Below, one piece after another: positions 54,246 through 64,000 of a stretch of 64,000 nt of DNA (positions within the stretch are counted from its first letter, which is position 1; each line of letters opens with the position of its first letter). A program made the translations under genes and the position numbers. The notes under the pieces are model-generated. The model made no database searches. It was given only the letters and a program-made list of their open reading frames with translations, and was not told where the DNA came from. Source of the DNA: Cellulomonas fulva (GTDB lineage: Bacteria; Actinomycetota; Actinomycetes; Actinomycetales; Cellulomonadaceae); assembly GCF_018531375.1 (NCBI RefSeq), contig NZ_JAHBOH010000001.1, positions 62,001 through 126,000 of the forward strand, written 5' to 3'.

Positions 54246-55502
54246 TCAGGGCCGGGCGCCGGCGAGGAGCGCCGCACGCGCCAGGAGGAGCGCACCGGCC
54301 TCGACCGCCCGCTCGTCGACGACGAGGTCGCCCTGGTGGATGTCGTACGTGCGCCCGCCGGGGGTGCGCGTGCCGAGCCGCGCCATCGCGCCCGGCACCT
54401 TCTGCAGGTACCACGCGAAGTCCTCGCCACCGAGCGACTGCTCCGTGAGCGTGACCGACGCCTCCCCGAGCACGTCGCGCGCGGCGGCCTCGAGCACACC
54501 CGTGGCGCGCTCGTCGTTCTCCACCGGCGGGACGCCGCGCTGGTGCCGGATCTCGACCTCGACGCCGTAGGGGGCGACCACCTGCTCCACCGCGTCGTGG
54601 AACACCTGCGACGCCTTCTCCCACGCGCGCACGTCCAGGCAGCGCAGCGTGCCGCGCACCGAGCCGGAGCCGGGGATCACGTTGTGCGCGACACCGGCCT
54701 GCACCGCACCCCACGTGAGGTTGACGCCCGAGCGCGGGTCGAGCCGCCGGCCCAGGATCGCGGGGACCTGCGTCACCACCTGCGCCATCGCGTAGACCAG
54801 GTCGCCCGTCAGGTGCGGTCGCGACGTGTGACCGCCGGGCCCGGTGAACGTGACCGTGACCTCGTCGCTGGCCGAGGTGATGGGGCCGATGCGCGTGCCG
54901 ACCAGGCCGACGTCGAGCTTCGGGTCGCAGTGCACCGCGAAGATCGACGAGACGCCGTCCAGCGCGCCCTCGCGGATCACGTCGAGCGAGCCGCCGGGCT
55001 GCACCTCCTCCGCGGGCTGGAAGACGAGCCGGACGCCCGCGGCGAGCTCGCCGGCGGCCGCGAGCTCCGCGAGCGCGAGCCCCGCCCCGAGCACGGCCGT
55101 GGTGTGCACGTCGTGGCCGCACGCGTGCGCGACCCCCCGGTGCGTCGACGTCCACGGCAGGCCGCACTCGTCGGCCACCGGCAGCGCGTCGAGGTCGGCG
55201 CGCAGCGCGACCCGGCCCCGACCCGTGGCCGCGTGGCCCGGGCCGATGTCGCACACGAGCCCGCTGCCGGGCAGCAGGTGCGGCTCGAGCCCGGCCACCC
55301 GGAGCCGGTCCGCCACCACGCGCGTGGTGCGCTCCTCGGTGCGCGCGAGCTCCGGGTGGGCGTGCAGGTCACGCCGGGTCTCGACGAGCTCGTCGCGCAG
55401 CGAGGCGACCAGCTGCGTCAGGCGCAGCGCCGCGGCCGTGGCCGGCGCGGGGCGCAGGGAGTCGAGCGACGGGACGGTGGGACCGGGCAGCACAGGCACC
55501 AC
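54246..55502 (-). CDS. M20-family amidohydrolase
   Basis: A 418-residue di-metal peptidase/amidase. 'DLHAHPEL', 'ALRADLDALPV' (metal Asp), 'ACGHDVHTTAVLG' (Cys and His ligands), 'QPAEEVQPGG' (catalytic Glu) and the lid domain 'TFTGPGGHTSRPH' match the IAA-amino-acid hydrolase/hippuricase branch, whose members cut N-acyl amino acids. The substrate is not evident. GTG start at 55502; a second GTG follows immediately. Transcribed toward the nucleoside operon, with 203 nt between it and the BMP start. Confidence 0.92.
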   Translation of the reverse strand: MVPVLPGPTVPSLDSLRPAPATAAALRLTQLVASLRDELVETRRDLHAHPELARTEERTTRVVADRLRVAGLEPHLLPGSGLVCDIGPGHAATGRGRVALRADLDALPVADECGLPWTSTHRGVAHACGHDVHTTAVLGAGLALAELAAAGELAAGVRLVFQPAEEVQPGGSLDVIREGALDGVSSIFAVHCDPKLDVGLVGTRIGPITSASDEVTVTFTGPGGHTSRPHLTGDLVYAMAQVVTQVPAILGRRLDPRSGVNLTWGAVQAGVAHNVIPGSGSVRGTLRCLDVRAWEKASQVFHDAVEQVVAPYGVEVEIRHQRGVPPVENDERATGVLEAAARDVLGEASVTLTEQSLGGEDFAWYLQKVPGAMARLGTRTPGGRTYDIHQGDLVVDERAVEAGALLLARAALLAGARP

Positions 55503-55563
55503 GCGAGGTTATCCCCGCACCGGTGCGCGGGGTCGACGCGTCCCACCCCGCGGCGCCCCGCCC

Positions 55564-56085
55564 TCAGCGCTGCGCGCGCTCGGTGACCTGCGCGGCGACC
55601 TCCGGTGCGGGCAGCTCGAGCATCTCGGTCGGGTACGCGCGACGGCGCCCGTCCGCGCTGTGCAGCTCCAGGTGCTCGCCGAGCGCCGCCGACGGCCGCA
55701 CCTGGGCGGTCGTGCCCGCGGTCGGCCAGGACTCGGCGGGCACGGCCTGCATGGTCGCCGCTGCCGACGGCTGCTCCGCGAACCGGATCTCGTCGTCCCC
55801 GACGACGAACGCGACCTCGTCGAGCACGGCCGGTGCGGCCCGCAGGCGCTCGCGGCCCCACCACGCGAGCAGCGGCAGCGGGACCAGGACCAGCAGCAGC
55901 AGGAGCGAGACCGCCTCGAACCCCTGCGTGGCGTTGACCACGACGAACGGGACCAGGACCAGCAGCGCGACCAGGACGCTCAGCCCGATCGCGGCGCGCC
56001 CCCGGCTGACCCGCTCCTGCGTCGACCGGCGCGCGAAGTCCGCGCGGGCCTCGGGCCGGTACCGCACGACCAGCGGCTCGGTCAC
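55564..56085 (-). CDS. Membrane protein of unknown function after the mannose-1-P guanylyltransferase
   Basis: 173 residues with two adjacent helices (about 32-53 and 58-75) forming a hairpin, then a ~95-residue cytoplasmic beta-rich domain ('VAFVVGDDEIRFAEQPSAAATMQAV', 'LELHSADGRRRAYPTEMLELP') resembling PH-like membrane-associated domains. I do not recognise a family. GTG start overlapping the guanylyltransferase stop by 4 bp, so the two are coupled. Confidence 0.8.
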   Translation of the reverse strand: MTEPLVVRYRPEARADFARRSTQERVSRGRAAIGLSVLVALLVLVPFVVVNATQGFEAVSLLLLLVLVPLPLLAWWGRERLRAAPAVLDEVAFVVGDDEIRFAEQPSAAATMQAVPAESWPTAGTTAQVRPSAALGEHLELHSADGRRRAYPTEMLELPAPEVAAQVTERAQR

Positions 56086-57194
56086 AGCAGGTCGTCCCGC
56101 CCCGCGCCGCGCCAGCCGTCGACGGCGCCCTTGACCTGCTGCGCGTGCGCGCGCGTCGTGACCAGGAGCGCGTCGGCGGTGTCGACGACGACCGCGTCCG
56201 GCAGCCCGACGACGCTCACGGTCCGCCCGGCGGCGGGGACGACGAACGCGTCCGGCGCCCCGACGCGCAGGACCGCGGCCTCGTCGCCGAGCGTCGGCGT
56301 CGCCAGCAGCGAGGCGAGCGAGGCGAAGTCGCCGACGTCGTCCCAGCCGAACTCGCCCGGGACCACCGCGACGCCGCCCGCCGCCGCGACCGGCTCGGCG
56401 ATCGCGTGGTCGATCGCGATCCGGGTCAGGGCCGGCCACACGCGCGCGAGCACCTCGTCCCGCGCGCCCGTGTCCCAGGACCGCGCGATCTCCCGCAGGC
56501 CCTCGGCCAGCGTCGGGAGCTGCGTCTCGAGGTGCTCGAGCAGCACGTCGGCCCGGACGACGAACATGCCCGCGTTCCAGCGGTACTCCCCCGTCGCGAG
56601 GTACTCGGCCGCCGTCTGCGCGTCCGGCTTCTCGGTGAAGCCGGCGACGTGGCGCGCGCTCGGGGCGCCGTCCAGCCCGAGCGGCGACGCCGAGCGGACG
56701 TAGCCGAACGCCGTCGACGGCCCGGTGGCCGCGATCCCGATCGTCGCGACGAAGCCGGCGCGCGCCGCCACGACCGCCTCGCGGACCGCGCGCTCGAACT
56801 CCGCCGACCCGTCGATGACGTGGTCCGCCGCGAAGGAGCCGATCACGACGTCCTCGCCGTGCCGCTCGAGCAGCACCGCGGCCGCGAGCCCGATCGCCGC
56901 CATCGAGTCGCGCGGCGAGGGCTCGACGAGCAGCCGGCCCCGCTCGTCGCCGGCGGCGAGCCCGGGGACCTGCTCCGCGACCGCGGCCGCGTGCCGCGTG
57001 CCCGTCACGACGACCACGCCCCGCGGGCCCGTGAGCGGGACCAGCCGGTCGACCGTGGCCTGCAGCAGCGTGCGCCCGGACCCGGTGAGGTCGAGCAGGA
57101 ACTTGGGGTGACCGGCGCGGGACAGCGGCCACAGGCGCGTGCCGGCACCGCCCGCGGGCACGACGGCGTGGAAGCCGGGGATGGGCGTCGACAT
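56082..57194 (-). CDS. manC: Mannose-1-phosphate guanylyltransferase
   Basis: A 370-residue nucleotidyltransferase making GDP-mannose from mannose-1-phosphate and GTP, for glycolipids, glycoproteins and cell-wall mannans. 'VVPAGGAGTRLWPLSR' (11-26) is the GTP loop, 'FAADHVI' holds the metal Asp, and 'FTEKPD', 'WNAGMFV' and 'EFGWDDVGDF' are the GMP-specific motifs. It lacks the C-terminal isomerase domain of bifunctional ManC. A TACCCT hexamer 7 nt before the ATG suggests a leaderless transcript. Confidence 0.93.
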   Translation of the reverse strand: MSTPIPGFHAVVPAGGAGTRLWPLSRAGHPKFLLDLTGSGRTLLQATVDRLVPLTGPRGVVVVTGTRHAAAVAEQVPGLAAGDERGRLLVEPSPRDSMAAIGLAAAVLLERHGEDVVIGSFAADHVIDGSAEFERAVREAVVAARAGFVATIGIAATGPSTAFGYVRSASPLGLDGAPSARHVAGFTEKPDAQTAAEYLATGEYRWNAGMFVVRADVLLEHLETQLPTLAEGLREIARSWDTGARDEVLARVWPALTRIAIDHAIAEPVAAAGGVAVVPGEFGWDDVGDFASLASLLATPTLGDEAAVLRVGAPDAFVVPAAGRTVSVVGLPDAVVVDTADALLVTTRAHAQQVKGAVDGWRGAGRDDLL

Positions 57195-57201
57195 GCGGGT
57201 C

Positions 57202-57207
57202 AGGGTA
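57202..57207 (-). promoter_or_regulatory. Putative leaderless –10 for the guanylyltransferase gene
   Basis: On the minus strand TACCCT is followed by 7 nt and the ATG at 57194. Confidence 0.55.
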
Positions 57208-57361
57208 GCCGCGGCGTCCCGGCAGGGCGGTCGTTCCCGGGTCGCCGGAGCCGCGTCTACGCGGCCGGCGGGTCGGGCTGCCGCGCCGTCCCATCCTGTG
57301 GACTTGCTCACACGGAGGGACCTTGGGCCCACCGCGGTAGGGCGACGCCCGTCGCGGTCGT

Positions 57362-57367
57362 TACAGT
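57362..57367 (+). promoter_or_regulatory. Putative –10 of the sdhCDAB operon
   Basis: TACAGT predicts a ~50-nt leader carrying AGGAGG before the sdhC GTG, so unlike many genes here this operon is leadered. Confidence 0.55.
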
Positions 57368-57423
57368 GAAGCAGCCCACGGGACGACGCCGTCCCACCCC
57401 TGACTCGCCAGGAGGCACCCCCC

Positions 57424-57843
57424 GTGTCCGCAGCGCCTACCGCGCCCTCCTCGCCACCCGCGAGGAAGAAGGCGCCCGTCGGCACGCTCTACCGAGGCCG
57501 TGAAGGCATGTGGTCGTGGGTCGCGCACCGCGTGACCGGCGTCGCGATCTTCTTCTTCCTCCTGGTGCACGTGCTCGACACCTCGCTCGTGCGCGTCTCC
57601 CCCGAGGCGTACAACGACGTGATCGGCACCTACAAGAACCCGATCATGGGCCTCGGCGAGGCCGGCCTCGTCGCCGCGATCGTGTTCCACGCCTTCAACG
57701 GCATCCGGATCATCCTGGTCGACTTCTGGGCCAAGGGCCCGAAGTACCAGCGCGTGATGCTCTGGGTGGTCCTCGGCCTGTTCGTCGTGACCATGGCCGG
57801 CTTCCTGCCGCGGCACCTCATGCACGTGTTCGGAGGCGAGTGA
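57424..57843 (+). CDS. sdhC: Succinate dehydrogenase cytochrome b556 subunit
   Basis: A 139-residue membrane subunit with three helices. 'HRVTGVAIFFFLLVHVLDTS' and 'VFHAFNGIRIILVDF' contain the histidines expected to ligate heme b and line the quinone site. A strong AGGAGG precedes the GTG at 57424; the N-terminal ~28 residues are a Pro/Lys-rich tail. First gene of sdhCDAB, the electron entry from the TCA cycle into menaquinone. Confidence 0.95.
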   Translation: MSAAPTAPSSPPARKKAPVGTLYRGREGMWSWVAHRVTGVAIFFFLLVHVLDTSLVRVSPEAYNDVIGTYKNPIMGLGEAGLVAAIVFHAFNGIRIILVDFWAKGPKYQRVMLWVVLGLFVVTMAGFLPRHLMHVFGGE

Positions 57844-58301
57844 TGACCACCATCGCCGACCCCAAGGCGCCGCGTCCGCCGCGCGCCCGCCCGTCGCGCC
57901 TCACCACGCGCGGCAACACCGAGCTCTACGGCTGGGTCTTCATGCGCGCGTCCGGCGTGCTGCTCCTGATCCTGATCTTCGGGCACCTGTTCGTGAACCT
58001 GGTCGCGGGCGAGGGCGTCAAGGCGATCGACTTCGGCTTCGTCGCCGGCAAGTGGGCGTCGCCGCTGTGGCAGGTCTGGGACCTGCTCATGCTCTGGCTC
58101 GCGATGATCCACGGCACCAACGGCATGCGGACGATCGTCAACGACTACGCGGAGAAGGACGGGACGCGCCTGGTGCTCAAGGGCCTCCTGTACCTCGCGT
58201 TCGTCGTGACCGTGGTCCTCGGCACGCTCGTGATCTTCACGTTCGACCCGTGCCCCACCGACGCGCCGCTCGACCTGCTGCCGTCCTTCTGCACGGCCTG
58301 A
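57843..58301 (+). CDS. sdhD: Succinate dehydrogenase hydrophobic membrane anchor subunit
   Basis: A 152-residue anchor with three helices: 'FMRASGVLLLILIFGHLFVNL', 'WDLLMLWLAMIHGTNGMRTIV' and 'LLYLAFVVTVVLGTLVIFTF'. His residues in the first and second helices fit heme/quinone binding. The ATG shares its A with the sdhC stop (TGATG). A 35-residue basic tail precedes helix 1, longer than in E. coli SdhD. Confidence 0.94.
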   Translation: MTTIADPKAPRPPRARPSRLTTRGNTELYGWVFMRASGVLLLILIFGHLFVNLVAGEGVKAIDFGFVAGKWASPLWQVWDLLMLWLAMIHGTNGMRTIVNDYAEKDGTRLVLKGLLYLAFVVTVVLGTLVIFTFDPCPTDAPLDLLPSFCTA

Positions 58302-58313
58302 GAGGAACCCCGG

Positions 58314-60161
58314 ATGCAGACCCATCAGTACGACGTCGTGATCGTCGGTGCGGGCGGCGCCGGCATGCGCGCCGCGCTCGAGTCCTCGACCCGCGTGCGC
58401 ACCGCCGTGATCAGCAAGCTCTACCCGACCCGCTCCCACACCGGCGCGGCGCAGGGCGGCATGTGCGCCGCGCTCGCCAACGTCGAGGAGGACAACTGGG
58501 AGTGGCACACGTTCGACACCGTCAAGGGCGGTGACTACCTGGTCGACCAGGACGCCGCCGAGGTGATGGCCAAGGAGGCCATCGACGCGGTGCTCGACCT
58601 GGAGAAGATGGGCCTGCCGTTCAACCGCACGCCCGAGGGCCGGATCGACCAGCGCCGGTTCGGCGGGCACACGCGCAACCACGGCGAGGCCGCGGTGCGC
58701 CGCTCCTGCTACGCCGCGGACCGCACGGGTCACATGATCCTGCAGACGCTCTACCAGCAGTGCGTGAAGAACGAGGTCGAGTTCTTCAACGAGTTCTACG
58801 TCCTGGACCTGCTGGTCGACCACGACCTCGCGGCGGGCCACGTGCCCGACGGCGAGGAGGTCAACGTCTCCGGCGTCGTGGCGTACGAGCTCGCGACGGG
58901 CGAGATCCACGTCTTCCAGGCCAAGTCGGTCGTGTTCGCCACCGGCGGCGCGGGCAAGATCTTCAAGACGACGAGCAACGCGCACACCCTCACCGGCGAC
59001 GGCATGGCCCTGGCCTACCGGCGCGGCATCCCGCTCGAGGACATGGAGTTCTTCCAGTTCCACCCGACGGGCCTGGCCGGCCTGGGCATCCTGCTCTCGG
59101 AGGCCGCGCGCGGCGAGGGCGCGATCCTGCGCAACTCCGAGGGCGAGCGGTTCATGGAGCGCTACGCCCCGACGATCAAGGACCTGGCGCCGCGCGACAT
59201 CGTCGCCCGCTCCATGGCGAACGAGGTCCGCGAGGGCCGCGGCGCCGGGCCGAACAAGGACTACGTCCTGCTCGACCTCACGCACCTCGAGCCCGCACAC
59301 ATCGACGCCAAGCTCCCGGACATCACCGAGTTCGCCCGCACGTACCTGGGCATCGAGCCCTATACCGAGCCCGTCCCGGTGTACCCCACCGCGCACTACG
59401 CGATGGGCGGCATCCCGACGAACATCGAGGGCGAGGTCCTGCGCAACGAGACCGACGTCATCAAGGGCCTGTACGCCGCCGGCGAGGTCGCGTGCGTCTC
59501 CGTTCACGGCTCCAACCGCCTGGGCACCAACTCGCTGCTCGACATCAACGTCTTCGGCAAGCGAGCCGGCAAGGCGGCCGCGGCGTACGCGGCCACGGCG
59601 TCGTTCGTCGAGCTGCCGCAGGACCCCGCGGTCGTCGTGGAGGCGGAGCTCGAGACGATCCGCACGCGCGGCGACGGCGAGCGGGTCGCGGACATCCGCC
59701 GGGCGCTGCAGGAGACGATGGACGCCAACGCCCAGGTGTTCCGCACCCGGGACTCCCTGACGCAGGCGCTCGACGACGTCAAGGCGCTCCGCAAGCGGTA
59801 CCAGGCGGTCTCCGTGCAGGACAAGTCGCGCACGTTCAACACCGACCTGCTCGAGGCGGTCGAGCTGGGCTTCCTGCTCGACATCGCCGAGACCGTCGTC
59901 GTCGGGGCGCTGCGCCGCGAGGAGTCGCGCGGCGGTCACTTCCGCGAGGACTTCCCCGACCGGGACGACGAGAAGTTCATGCGCCACACCATGGCGTACC
60001 GCCGACCCCTGCAGGCCGACGGCCGGCAGTGGGGCGGTGACTCCGACGGGGACGCCGAGGGTCCCTTCCACCACACCGAGGTCTTCGACGGGTACCAGCT
60101 CGTGCTGGGCTCCAAGCACGTCAACGTGACCCGCTACCAGCCGATGGAGCGCAAGTACTGA
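58314..60161 (+). CDS. sdhA: Succinate dehydrogenase flavoprotein subunit
   Basis: A 615-residue flavoprotein oxidising succinate to fumarate. '[14 protein letters not shown]' binds FAD, '[11 protein letters not shown]' carries the histidine to which FAD is covalently attached, 'QFHPTG' and 'RGEGAILRN' form the substrate site and '[12 protein letters not shown]' closes the FAD domain. GAGGAACCCC precedes the ATG. Gene order C-D-A-B and sequence style match the aerobic menaquinone-linked enzyme of actinobacteria. Confidence 0.98.
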   Translation: MQTHQYDVVIVGAGGAGMRAALESSTRVRTAVISKLYPTRSHTGAAQGGMCAALANVEEDNWEWHTFDTVKGGDYLVDQDAAEVMAKEAIDAVLDLEKMGLPFNRTPEGRIDQRRFGGHTRNHGEAAVRRSCYAADRTGHMILQTLYQQCVKNEVEFFNEFYVLDLLVDHDLAAGHVPDGEEVNVSGVVAYELATGEIHVFQAKSVVFATGGAGKIFKTTSNAHTLTGDGMALAYRRGIPLEDMEFFQFHPTGLAGLGILLSEAARGEGAILRNSEGERFMERYAPTIKDLAPRDIVARSMANEVREGRGAGPNKDYVLLDLTHLEPAHIDAKLPDITEFARTYLGIEPYTEPVPVYPTAHYAMGGIPTNIEGEVLRNETDVIKGLYAAGEVACVSVHGSNRLGTNSLLDINVFGKRAGKAAAAYAATASFVELPQDPAVVVEAELETIRTRGDGERVADIRRALQETMDANAQVFRTRDSLTQALDDVKALRKRYQAVSVQDKSRTFNTDLLEAVELGFLLDIAETVVVGALRREESRGGHFREDFPDRDDEKFMRHTMAYRRPLQADGRQWGGDSDGDAEGPFHHTEVFDGYQLVLGSKHVNVTRYQPMERKY

Positions 60162-60922
60162 TGACTGCCACGCTCGAGGGCGCCCCCTCCGAGGTCGGTG
60201 CCGTGCCGTCGTTCACGGTCACCCTCCGGGTCCTGCGCCACCTGCCCGCCGACGACGGCACGGCCGTGACCCGCTGGGACGAGTTCCAGGTCCAGGCGCA
60301 CGGCACCGACCGCGTGCTCGACGCCCTGCACAAGGTCAAGTGGGAGGAGGACGGCTCGCTCACGTTCCGTCGCTCCTGCGCGCACGGCGTGTGCGGGTCC
60401 GACGCGATGCGGATCAACGGCCGCAACCGTCTGGCCTGCAAGACGCTGCTGAAGGACCTGGACCCGAGCAAGCCGATCACGGTCGAGCCCATCAAGGGCC
60501 TGCCCGTGGTCAAGGACCTCGTGGTCGACATGGAGCCGTTCTTCGCGTCGTACCGCGAGATCATGCCGTTCCTCATCACCACGGGGAACGAGCCGAGCAA
60601 GGAGCGCCTGCAGTCCGCCGAGCAGCGCGAGCGGTTCGACGACACCACCAAGTGCATCCTGTGCGCCGCGTGCACGTCGTCCTGCCCCGTGTTCTGGACC
60701 GACGGGCAGTACTTCGGCCCCGCCGCGATCGTCAACGCGCACCGGTTCATCTTCGACAGCCGCGACGAGGGCGGTGCGCAGCGCCTCGAGATCCTCAACG
60801 ACAAGGAGGGCGTGTGGCGCTGCCGCACGACCTTCAACTGCACCGAGGCGTGCCCGCGCGGCATCGAGGTGACAAAGGCGATCCAAGAGGTGAAGCGCGC
60901 GATGATCACGCGCGCCTTCTAG
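60161..60922 (+). CDS. sdhB: Succinate dehydrogenase iron–sulfur subunit
   Basis: 253 residues. The plant-type [2Fe-2S] site has Cys73, Cys78, Asp81 and Cys93 (Asp in the third position, as in E. coli). 'CILCAACTSSCP' carries [4Fe-4S] ligands, and 'CRTTFNCTEACP' the [3Fe-4S] ligands. It passes electrons from FAD to the quinone site. The ATG overlaps the sdhA stop by 1 nt. Confidence 0.98.
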   Translation: MTATLEGAPSEVGAVPSFTVTLRVLRHLPADDGTAVTRWDEFQVQAHGTDRVLDALHKVKWEEDGSLTFRRSCAHGVCGSDAMRINGRNRLACKTLLKDLDPSKPITVEPIKGLPVVKDLVVDMEPFFASYREIMPFLITTGNEPSKERLQSAEQRERFDDTTKCILCAACTSSCPVFWTDGQYFGPAAIVNAHRFIFDSRDEGGAQRLEILNDKEGVWRCRTTFNCTEACPRGIEVTKAIQEVKRAMITRAF

Positions 60923-60937
60923 GGCCGGGGTCTCCTG

Positions 60938-61690
60938 ATGGACGTCGAGGTCCCGCTGCCGGGCGGCAACGTCGGCGGGGCGGTGCTCGTCGGGTCGACC
61001 GTGCGCCGCCCGACGGGACCGTGGACGCCCGCGGTGCACGAGCTGCTGGGCTTCCTGCAGGCCGCCGGGCTGCGGGCGGTCCCGCGCGTGCACGGGTTCG
61101 ACGAGCAGGGCCGCGAGGTCCTGGACTACCTGCCCGGCGAGGTGGTGCCCGTCGGCGAGCGCGCGCTGACCGACGCCCAGCTCGCCTCCGCCGCGCGCTG
61201 GCTCCGCGACTTCCACGCGGTGGTGGCCGGGTTCGACCGCGGCCCGCGCCGGTGGCGCTTCGTCGAGCGCGCCCTCGCGCCCGGTGAGATCGTCTGCCAC
61301 CACGACGCGGCGATGTACAACCTCGCGTTCGACGGCGACGAGCTCGTCGGGGTCTTCGACTGGGACGTGGCCGGCCCGGGGGTCCCGCTGGACGACCTGG
61401 CGATCCTCGCGTGGGTCTCGCCCCTGCTGTTCCCCGACGACGACGCCGGCCGCATGGCGCACGGGCTGCGCGTCATCGCCGACGCCTACGGCGACGTGGA
61501 GCCCGCCCGGCTCCTGCGGCACGTGGAGCGCCGGATGCGTGACGCCGCGGACCGCATCGCCGGGGGCCAGCGCGCGGGGGACGCGGGCATGCTCCGGCTC
61601 GGGGAGATCGGCGAGCCGGCGGCGACGCTCGCCCGGCTCGAGGTCCTGGTGGCCCGCACCGACGAGATCGTGGACGCCCTCGGGCGCTGA
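60938..61690 (+). CDS. APH-fold phosphotransferase
   Basis: A 250-residue kinase-like protein. The catalytic loop 'CHHDAAMYNLAF' (His122-Asp123…Asn128) and metal Asp141 in 'VFDWDVAGPG' are the aminoglycoside-phosphotransferase/choline-kinase signature. The N-terminal lobe is short and lacks a clear ATP-lysine motif, so it may be a minimal or atypical member. Substrate unknown; an antibiotic-resistance role should not be assumed. It starts 15 nt after sdhB and is probably read through from that operon. Convergent with yihY, 4 nt apart. Confidence 0.85.
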   Translation: MDVEVPLPGGNVGGAVLVGSTVRRPTGPWTPAVHELLGFLQAAGLRAVPRVHGFDEQGREVLDYLPGEVVPVGERALTDAQLASAARWLRDFHAVVAGFDRGPRRWRFVERALAPGEIVCHHDAAMYNLAFDGDELVGVFDWDVAGPGVPLDDLAILAWVSPLLFPDDDAGRMAHGLRVIADAYGDVEPARLLRHVERRMRDAADRIAGGQRAGDAGMLRLGEIGEPAATLARLEVLVARTDEIVDALGR

Positions 61691-61694
61691 GGCC

Positions 61695-62714
61695 TCAGGC
61701 CTCGTCGGGCGCGTCCTGGGGCGGGTTCGCGACCCACGCCGACGCGAGCAGCATGATCCGCGCGATGAGGTTGACCCACAGCAGCAGGGTCACGATCACC
61801 GCGAACGGCGCGAGCGCGGGGTTCTTCGAGATGCTCCCGGCGACCACCGAGGTGCCGAGGTAGCGGACCACACCGATGCCCACGGCAGCGATGAGCGCCC
61901 CCCACAGGAGGTCGCGGGTCGGCGGCGACTCTCCTGCCAGGACGCGCACCACCAGCACGAACACACCGAGGTCCACGACGAGCGCCACCAGGATCCCGAC
62001 GGCCTGCACCGCCACCGTCGCGACGCCGCCCCAGTCGAGCCCCTGCAGGACCCACTGCGCGGCGGCCGTCGCGCCCGTGGTCAGCAGCACCGAGAGCAGG
62101 ATCGCGAACGCGAACCCCGCGAGCCCCGCGAGCTGCCGCAGCTTCCCGAGGACCGCGTTGTCACCGCCACCCGCCTCGTCGGCGAACATCGCGCGCACCC
62201 CCGTGCGCAGCGCGCCCGTCGCGGCGAGCGCGGAGAGCAGCAGCACCACCACCGCGATGATGCCCGCGACCGTGAGGCCGGCGCTGAGCTGGAGGTCGTC
62301 CGGAGAGATCACGCCGTCGTTGCTGCCGTTGTCGACCAGGCCGGGCAGCGCCTCGTCGATCGCGTCGAGCACCTGCTGGCGGAGCTCCTTGTTCCCGCCG
62401 AGCACCGCCATGAAGACGGTCCAGGCGAACGTCAGCGCCGCGAAGACCGAGAACAGCGTGGCGTACGCGATGCCACCCGTCAGGACCCCGCCGCCACGGG
62501 CGCCGAACCGCGCGTTGGCCCGGGCCGGGCGCGTGCGCTGCCACCACGCGAGCGCGGCCTTCGCGCGGTCGACCAGGCTCGGGCCGTGGCTGCCGACGGG
62601 GTCGCCCGTCGCGGCCGCCGCCCGGCGGTGCGCCGTCCCGGAGCCCGCGGCGGGCTCGACGACCTCGGCGCTCGCCTCAGGTGCCTGCGTCCTGCCCGCC
62701 TCGCGTTCGTCCAC
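61695..62714 (-). CDS. YihY/BrkB-family inner-membrane protein
   Basis: A 339-residue protein with six helices after a ~45-residue disordered tail. 'RPARANARFGARGGGVLTGGIAYATLFSVFAAL' is the start of the YihY (formerly 'RNase BN') domain, and 'LLWVNLIARIMLLASAWVA' its end. The function is uncertain; relatives are possible transporters. GTG start, with TAGCCT 6 nt upstream suggesting a leaderless mRNA. Next to trpS and the RNA ligase-like gene, as in related genomes from memory. Confidence 0.9.
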   Translation of the reverse strand: MDEREAGRTQAPEASAEVVEPAAGSGTAHRRAAAATGDPVGSHGPSLVDRAKAALAWWQRTRPARANARFGARGGGVLTGGIAYATLFSVFAALTFAWTVFMAVLGGNKELRQQVLDAIDEALPGLVDNGSNDGVISPDDLQLSAGLTVAGIIAVVVLLLSALAATGALRTGVRAMFADEAGGGDNAVLGKLRQLAGLAGFAFAILLSVLLTTGATAAAQWVLQGLDWGGVATVAVQAVGILVALVVDLGVFVLVVRVLAGESPPTRDLLWGALIAAVGIGVVRYLGTSVVAGSISKNPALAPFAVIVTLLLWVNLIARIMLLASAWVANPPQDAPDEA

Positions 62715-62720
62715 GTCACG

Positions 62721-62726
62721 AGGCTA
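62721..62726 (-). promoter_or_regulatory. Putative leaderless –10 for yihY
   Basis: On the minus strand TAGCCT is followed by 6 nt and the GTG at 62714. Confidence 0.55.
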
Positions 62727-62770
62727 GGCGCGGCCCGGTGGCTCGGCACCCCGAGCGGAGGGACTGGCGG

Positions 62771-64000
<1,230 letters not shown>

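Noticed and set aside
57630..60119. An 829-codon minus-strand ORF across sdhCDA
   Set aside because: Antisense shadow of well-conserved sdh genes.
60938..61690. Aminoglycoside-resistance determinant
   Set aside because: Only the generic APH-fold catalytic loop is shared; nothing indicates an antibiotic substrate.

Overview
This window is a very GC-rich chromosomal segment from a high-GC Gram-positive bacterium. Gene content and order point to Micrococcales, most likely Cellulomonas or a close relative. The markers are an argS–lysA pair, an acyl-CoA carboxylase with an epsilon subunit, sdhCDAB, a trpS / 2'-5' RNA ligase-like / yihY cluster, DtxR-type iron boxes, many GTG starts, 4-bp ATGA/GTGA overlaps and apparently leaderless promoters. 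These are inferences from recognisable protein families; no database search was run. I see no prophage, insertion sequence, CRISPR array or rRNA, and no gene-free stretch longer than about 230 bases.

Layout, left to right. 1-2.0 kb: an iron-regulated, secreted HtaA-like surface protein (cut by the window edge) behind two DtxR/IdeR-type boxes. 2.1-6.4 kb: lysA, argS and an MFS exporter, all overlapping on the minus strand, with a divergent FadR-type regulator. 7.3-9.1 kb: tRNA-Arg(CCG) with a terminator, a sugar-nucleotide epimerase and an endolysin-like M15 peptidase. 9.1-10.9 kb: a CPA1 Na+/H+ antiporter preceded by an apparently leaderless, translationally coupled 18-codon leader ORF. 11-13.9 kb: fermentative adhE with a DevR/DosR-like box and a leader hairpin. 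14-18.4 kb: a coiled-coil lipoprotein, a 38-aa membrane peptide, an aminotransferase, a Bcr/CflA exporter and a SRAP (YedK/HMCES) protein.

18.5-30.6 kb is the acyl-CoA carboxylase neighbourhood: birA coupled to a class III adenylate cyclase on one strand; accD, a His-rich protein and accE on the other; then an ECF sigma factor with a membrane partner, a DUF885 metallopeptidase, VKOR, maf, the biotinylated alpha subunit and a Nudix hydrolase. The biotin ligase, both carboxylase catalytic subunits and epsilon lie within 11 kb. 30.7-34.3 kb is an EfeUOB iron-uptake operon with a third DtxR-type box. 34.3-39 kb holds a transglutaminase-like protein, a membrane-anchored EEP phosphatase/nuclease and an orphan WXG100/EspC-like pair.

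39-54 kb is nucleoside metabolism. lpdA-like reductase, pnp and a PGM2-type phosphomutase lie next to a minus-strand operon encoding a BMP lipoprotein, an ABC ATPase, two permeases, cdd, deoA, a small acidic protein, add and deoC. Together these can import nucleosides, deaminate them, phosphorolyse them, isomerise the pentose phosphate and split deoxyribose-5-phosphate. 54-64 kb: an M20 amidohydrolase, mannose-1-phosphate guanylyltransferase, sdhCDAB, an APH-fold kinase, YihY, a 2'-5' RNA ligase-like protein and the 3' part of trpS.
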